DNA of 9,619 bases from Wenzhouxiangella sp. (GTDB lineage: Bacteria; Pseudomonadota; Gammaproteobacteria; Xanthomonadales; Wenzhouxiangellaceae): contig SKIE01000371.1 of NCBI GenBank assembly GCA_007116585.1, positions 1-9,619 of the forward strand. Direction: 5' to 3'. Under the pieces are notes generated by a model that saw only the letters and a list, made by a program, of their open reading frames with translations, did no database searches and was not told where the DNA came from. Of the stretch, positions 7,205 to 9,619 are shown one piece after another; the first letter of the stretch is position 1; each line of letters begins with the position of its first letter. The translations under genes were made by a program, and so were the position numbers.

Positions 7205-7947
7205 CGTTCAACTAACTGTTCATGCTGAATAACACTCAGGAGGCGTTTGACCTCGGTCATGGCTTCGGCCAGGACGCGGTGGATCTCGTCAATGGAGATG
7301 GCCTCATCGCTCACCCCGGCAGCCGGGTTGGCGACCACGCACAGGCTGGCGTAGTCCAGGCCGGCCTCGCACGCCAGGGCCGCTTCCGGCATGGCGGTCA
7401 TGCCGACCAAAGTACAGCCGTCGCGCGCCAGGCGCTGAATTTCAGCCGCCGTCTCCAGGCGCGGACCCTGGGTTGCGCCATAGCAGCCGCCGTCTTGCAG
7501 AGCCACGCCGGCCACAGCGGCGGCAGACTGGAGGGCCCGACGCGCTGGCCCGGCAAAAGGGTCGGCAAATTCGATATGTGTCAACGGGTCCTGCGCGCTG
7601 TCGCTGAAACTGTGGCCGCGGCCCCAGGTGTAGTCGATCAACTGATCCGGCAGCACCAGCGCGCCGGGCGCCAGCGCGGGATCAATGCCGCCGACCGCGT
7701 TGATGGCGATGACCCGGCGTACCCCCGATTTGGCCAGAGCGGCGATATTGGCCCGGTAGTTGACTCGATGCGGCGGAATGCGATGCGGCCGGCCGTGCCG
7801 GGCCAGCAACCAGGCCTCGGACCGCCCCAGAGACACCTTGACCAGGGGCGCCGACGGCTCGCCCCAGTCCGTGGCCAGGGCGAACTCCTCGCCAGGCTCG
7901 AATAGACCCAGTGCACCGGTCCCTGCAATCAGGCCCAGATCGGTCAC
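7201..7947 (-). CDS. S-methyl-5'-thioinosine phosphorylase / PNP-MTAP family
   Basis: Phosphorolysis of a purine nucleoside, most likely S-methyl-5'-thioinosine, to hypoxanthine and 5-methylthioribose-1-phosphate in the cytoplasm; 248 aa, normal for the family. Visible features: phosphate-binding IAGTG (7-11) and RHG (50-52); PPHRVNYRANI (58-68); NAVGGI (83-88); PDQLIDYTWGRGHSF (100-114), typical of the MTAP branch; GPRLETAAEI (161-170); VGMTAMPEAALACEAG (181-196). Base-binding residues look like those of 6-oxopurine phosphorylases: E165 and N207 align by eye with human PNP E201 and N243, while the two aspartates that give human MTAP adenine specificity are N207 and A209 here. Starts at GTG 7947, supported by GAGGAG five bases upstream and a GTGA overlap with the phosphoribosyltransferase stop. 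A second GTGA joins it to the next gene. Plain inosine/guanosine phosphorylase activity is the main alternative; no methylthioadenosine deaminase gene is in this window. Confidence 0.9.
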   Translation of the reverse strand: MTDLGLIAGTGALGLFEPGEEFALATDWGEPSAPLVKVSLGRSEAWLLARHGRPHRIPPHRVNYRANIAALAKSGVRRVIAINAVGGIDPALAPGALVLPDQLIDYTWGRGHSFSDSAQDPLTHIEFADPFAGPARRALQSAAAVAGVALQDGGCYGATQGPRLETAAEIQRLARDGCTLVGMTAMPEAALACEAGLDYASLCVVANPAAGVSDEAISIDEIHRVLAEAMTEVKRLLSVIQHEQLVER

Positions 7948-8519
7948 AGCAACTCCTCGGTGTCGGGCAGCGCCCAGATCTCGTCAAGCTGCCGCCAGTA
8001 GCCGTTCCAGTCCATACCGCAGCCGAAGACATATCGATCAGGCACGCGCAGAGCGGCGTCATCCACCCAGTCCCGGGCCAGACCGCGATCGTGCTCCTTG
8101 AGCGTGAGTACTGCGGTGCAGACTTCAGCCGCACCCTCCTCCAGCAGGCGGCCACGCACGGCATCCATGGTGTGGCCTTCATCGAAGATGTCATCGACCA
8201 GAATCACGCTGCCGCGCACATTGTTCGGCCAGCGCACCCAGTCCAGCCTGCCGCCCACGGTCCGGTCGCGGTAGCGCGTGGCATAGACGTGGTCCATGCG
8301 AAACGGAAACCGCAGACGCCGCGATAGCTGCACGGCCGGATACAGGCCACCGTTCATCAACACCATCAGCGTCACTTCATCGCGACCGGCCAGGCGCTCG
8401 GTCAGGCGTTCGGCCTGACGATCCAGTGCCCGGCTGACCGTGGCTGAGTCAATCAGCCGCTCGCTGCCGTTCGGCCAGCGCTGGTCTGACCCCGGCGGCC
8501 TGGCTTCAGGCGGGCACAT
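7944..8519 (-). CDS. hpt: Hypoxanthine-guanine phosphoribosyltransferase
   Basis: Transfers the phosphoribosyl group of PRPP to hypoxanthine (and probably guanine) to give IMP or GMP; cytoplasmic purine salvage. With the start chosen here it has 191 aa, near the usual length for bacterial HPRTs. Signatures: PRPP loop region LMVLMNGGLYPAVQL (51-65), the PRPP-binding VILVDDIFDEGHTM (105-118), a purine-contact lysine in LTLKEHD (K141), and VPDRYVFGCGMDW (159-171) followed by YWRQLDEIWAL at the C-terminus. The frame stays open to 8603, but ATG 8519 has GAGGGG at 8527-8532 (7 nt away) and removes 28 Arg/Ser-rich residues that do not resemble an HPRT N-terminus. It overlaps the channel gene stop by 14 nt and the phosphorylase start by 4 nt. 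Its neighbour releases hypoxanthine, this enzyme's substrate. A guanine- or xanthine-preferring relative is possible. Confidence 0.9.
   Translation of the reverse strand: MCPPEARPPGSDQRWPNGSERLIDSATVSRALDRQAERLTERLAGRDEVTLMVLMNGGLYPAVQLSRRLRFPFRMDHVYATRYRDRTVGGRLDWVRWPNNVRGSVILVDDIFDEGHTMDAVRGRLLEEGAAEVCTAVLTLKEHDRGLARDWVDDAALRVPDRYVFGCGMDWNGYWRQLDEIWALPDTEELL
7953..7958 (-). promoter_or_regulatory. Shine-Dalgarno GAGGAG fixing a GTG start
   Basis: On the minus strand GAGGAG precedes GTG 7947 by 5 nt, inside the last codons of the phosphoribosyltransferase gene. It decides the start of the phosphorylase, puts it at the residue expected before the glycine-rich phosphate loop, and supports coupled translation through the GTGA overlap. 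Confidence 0.8.
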
Positions 8520-9619
8520 GAGGCTGCCCCTCGCTGTGCTCCTGCGCCATTCTTTCAGCCTGCTCGAGCTTGATGGAGCGGGTCGGGAACGCAATCTCCG
8601 CACCGTGACTGGCGATGATGTCCCCGATCTTCAGCAGGACGTCCTCGCGAACCTCGTGATAGGTTGTCCAGACGATTGTGTGAGTGAAACAAAACACCAT
8701 AATATCAAGCGAATGCGGCCCATAGTTATCAAAGTGCACCATGGTCGTCTGCGTGGTATCCAGATCCTCATGACGCATGATCATGGCGCGGATATCGTCG
8801 ACCACCGCCTTGACCACGGCCTGGTCATCATAGCGAAGTCCGATATGTTCGAAGATACGCCGATGGGTCATGCGCGAGGGATTTTCCACGGTGATCGTGG
8901 TAAAGGTTGCGTTGGGCACGTACATTGGCCGTTTGTCGAATTTGCGGATGGTGGTCATGCGCCAGCCGATCTTTTCGACCACGCCTTCGATTTCCTGGTC
9001 CGGCGAACGCACCCAGTCCCCGACCGAAAACGGCCGGTCCATGAACACCATGAAACCGCCGAAGAAATTGGCCAGCAAATCGCGTGCGGCCAAGCCAACG
9101 GCAATGCCGCCAACGCCACCGGCCGCCAGAAAGCCGGAGATTGGAATTTCGAGGATGCTGAGCACGGTCAGCACCCCGGTCAGAATCACCGCGATGCGCA
9201 CGATTCGGCCCAGCACGCTCACGGTGGTGATGTCGAAGTCGAGGTTGCGTTTGCGCCGCTCGGCAACGTAGGCCTGTTCGAACCCGGTGGTCAGCCGGAA
9301 GAAGAACCACGTGGCCGCCAGCACCAGCCCAAGCTGCTGTAGCGCATTGAGAAAATCGCTGGAGAAATAGACAAACTCGGTATGCGGCGTCATGACCCGG
9401 GCCGCCATAACCAGTCCCTGCCACCAGATCAGCAGCGAGATCGGGCGCTTGCCGGCATAGACGATGGCGTTATCCCAGTGATGACGCGTCTTCTCGGCGT
9501 ATTTCTCCAGCCGGCCGATGAAACTGCGGTAGACAAACTCCAGCAACAGGGCGGCCAGGATGATGAGAAAGGCCTGCAACACCCAGGCGGGAATCCCGAC
9601 CAGCCCGCCCAGTTGATCA
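8506..9619 (-). CDS. MscS-family mechanosensitive channel, YnaI-like (5' end outside window)
   Basis: Inner-membrane channel expected to open on membrane tension and release solutes during osmotic downshock. Numbering from GTG 9582, hydrophobic segments lie at about 3-18, 47-64, 76-96, 124-145 and 147-181, i.e. five helices, resembling the mid-size YnaI/YbdG-type channels rather than three-helix MscS. The last is the pore helix with the Gly/Ala pattern GFLAAGGVGGIAVGLAARD and NFFGGFMVF. The beta domain follows with RPFSVGDWV (183-191), EGVVEKIGWRMTTIR (199-213), YVPNATF (221-227) and ENPSRM (233-238); the cytoplasmic vestibule ends with the family's AFPTRSIKL (331-339). The frame has no stop between 9582 and the right edge, and the upstream codons read as sensible protein (DQLGGLVGIPAWVLQAF), so the true start is probably beyond 9619 and the GTG is internal. 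It overlaps hpt by 14 nt and appears to lead, or lie within, the minus-strand operon. Confidence 0.92.
   Translation of the reverse strand, partial: DQLGGLVGIPAWVLQAFLIILAALLLEFVYRSFIGRLEKYAEKTRHHWDNAIVYAGKRPISLLIWWQGLVMAARVMTPHTEFVYFSSDFLNALQQLGLVLAATWFFFRLTTGFEQAYVAERRKRNLDFDITTVSVLGRIVRIAVILTGVLTVLSILEIPISGFLAAGGVGGIAVGLAARDLLANFFGGFMVFMDRPFSVGDWVRSPDQEIEGVVEKIGWRMTTIRKFDKRPMYVPNATFTTITVENPSRMTHRRIFEHIGLRYDDQAVVKAVVDDIRAMIMRHEDLDTTQTTMVHFDNYGPHSLDIMVFCFTHTIVWTTYHEVREDVLLKIGDIIASHGAEIAFPTRSIKLEQAERMAQEHSEGQPHVPA
8527..8532 (-). promoter_or_regulatory. Shine-Dalgarno GAGGGG for hpt
   Basis: Minus-strand GAGGGG lies 7 nt before ATG 8519 and inside the end of the channel gene. It favours this start over the longer frame beginning at 8603. 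Confidence 0.6.

Noticed and set aside
8520..8603. Longer N-terminus for hpt starting at 8603
   Set aside because: The extra 28 residues are Arg/Ser-rich, lie entirely within the end of the channel gene, and ATG 8519 has a well-spaced GAGGGG.
8683..8740. AT-rich stretch in the channel gene as a second codon anomaly like that in dnaE
   Set aside because: It reflects mainly Phe, Ile, Met, Asn and His codons of the vestibule and contains no TTA, so amino-acid content explains much of it.
8440..9342. 300-codon plus-strand frame opposite the channel gene
   Set aside because: It is rich in His, Asp and Gly with no recognisable domain, and the minus strand carries unmistakable MscS motifs over the same bases.
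9580..9582. GTG 9582 as the start of the channel gene
   Set aside because: The frame is open to the window edge and the residues just upstream look like genuine channel sequence, so the start is probably outside.

Overview
The window is compact, GC-rich bacterial chromosome with a typical proteobacterial gene content. The DNA polymerase III alpha subunit is of the E. coli DnaE type, with a clamp-binding pentapeptide at the same residue number and the same kind of decayed PHP domain. It sits beside a DUF349 protein, a PNP/MTAP-family phosphorylase of the S-methyl-5'-thioinosine type, a hypoxanthine-type phosphoribosyltransferase and a YnaI-like MscS channel. I infer a gammaproteobacterium, possibly near Xanthomonadales/Wenzhouxiangellaceae-like lineages. 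The lineage is a guess from gene content and base composition, not a measurement. I see no mobile element, CRISPR array, tRNA or rRNA.

Layout. Two blocks converge. On the + strand, a DUF349-repeat protein (25-2721) is followed after 9 nt by dnaE (2731-6240). The two reading frames are in the same phase and separated by one TGA. On the - strand, reading from the right edge, the genes are an MscS-family channel (8506-9619, its 5' end lies outside the window), a hypoxanthine-guanine phosphoribosyltransferase (7944-8519), a thioinosine/purine nucleoside phosphorylase (7201-7947) and an unrecognised 313-aa protein with a receiver-like N-terminus (6263-7204). The blocks meet in a 22-nt gap at 6241-6262, where a perfect 10-bp inverted repeat with a 27-nt loop spans the end of the unknown gene.

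How the genes may work together. The four minus-strand genes all overlap (14 nt, then two GTGA stop/start overlaps), so they look like one translationally coupled operon. The phosphorylase would release hypoxanthine from methylthioinosine (or inosine-like nucleosides), and the phosphoribosyltransferase would convert it to IMP. That is a two-step purine salvage of a polyamine by-product. The channel and the receiver-like protein have no obvious place in that path and are the interesting part of the operon. On the other strand, dnaE replicates the chromosome; the role of the DUF349 protein is unknown.

Most notable: a sharply bounded patch of AT-rich, rare-type codons (three TTA) in the most conserved catalytic stretch of dnaE, the unknown receiver-like protein at the end of the purine operon, and the convergent-gene hairpin. 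No clearly new defence or mobile system is visible. Intergenic DNA is almost absent (1-24, 2722-2730, 6241-6262), and no gene-free stretch exceeds 300 bases.
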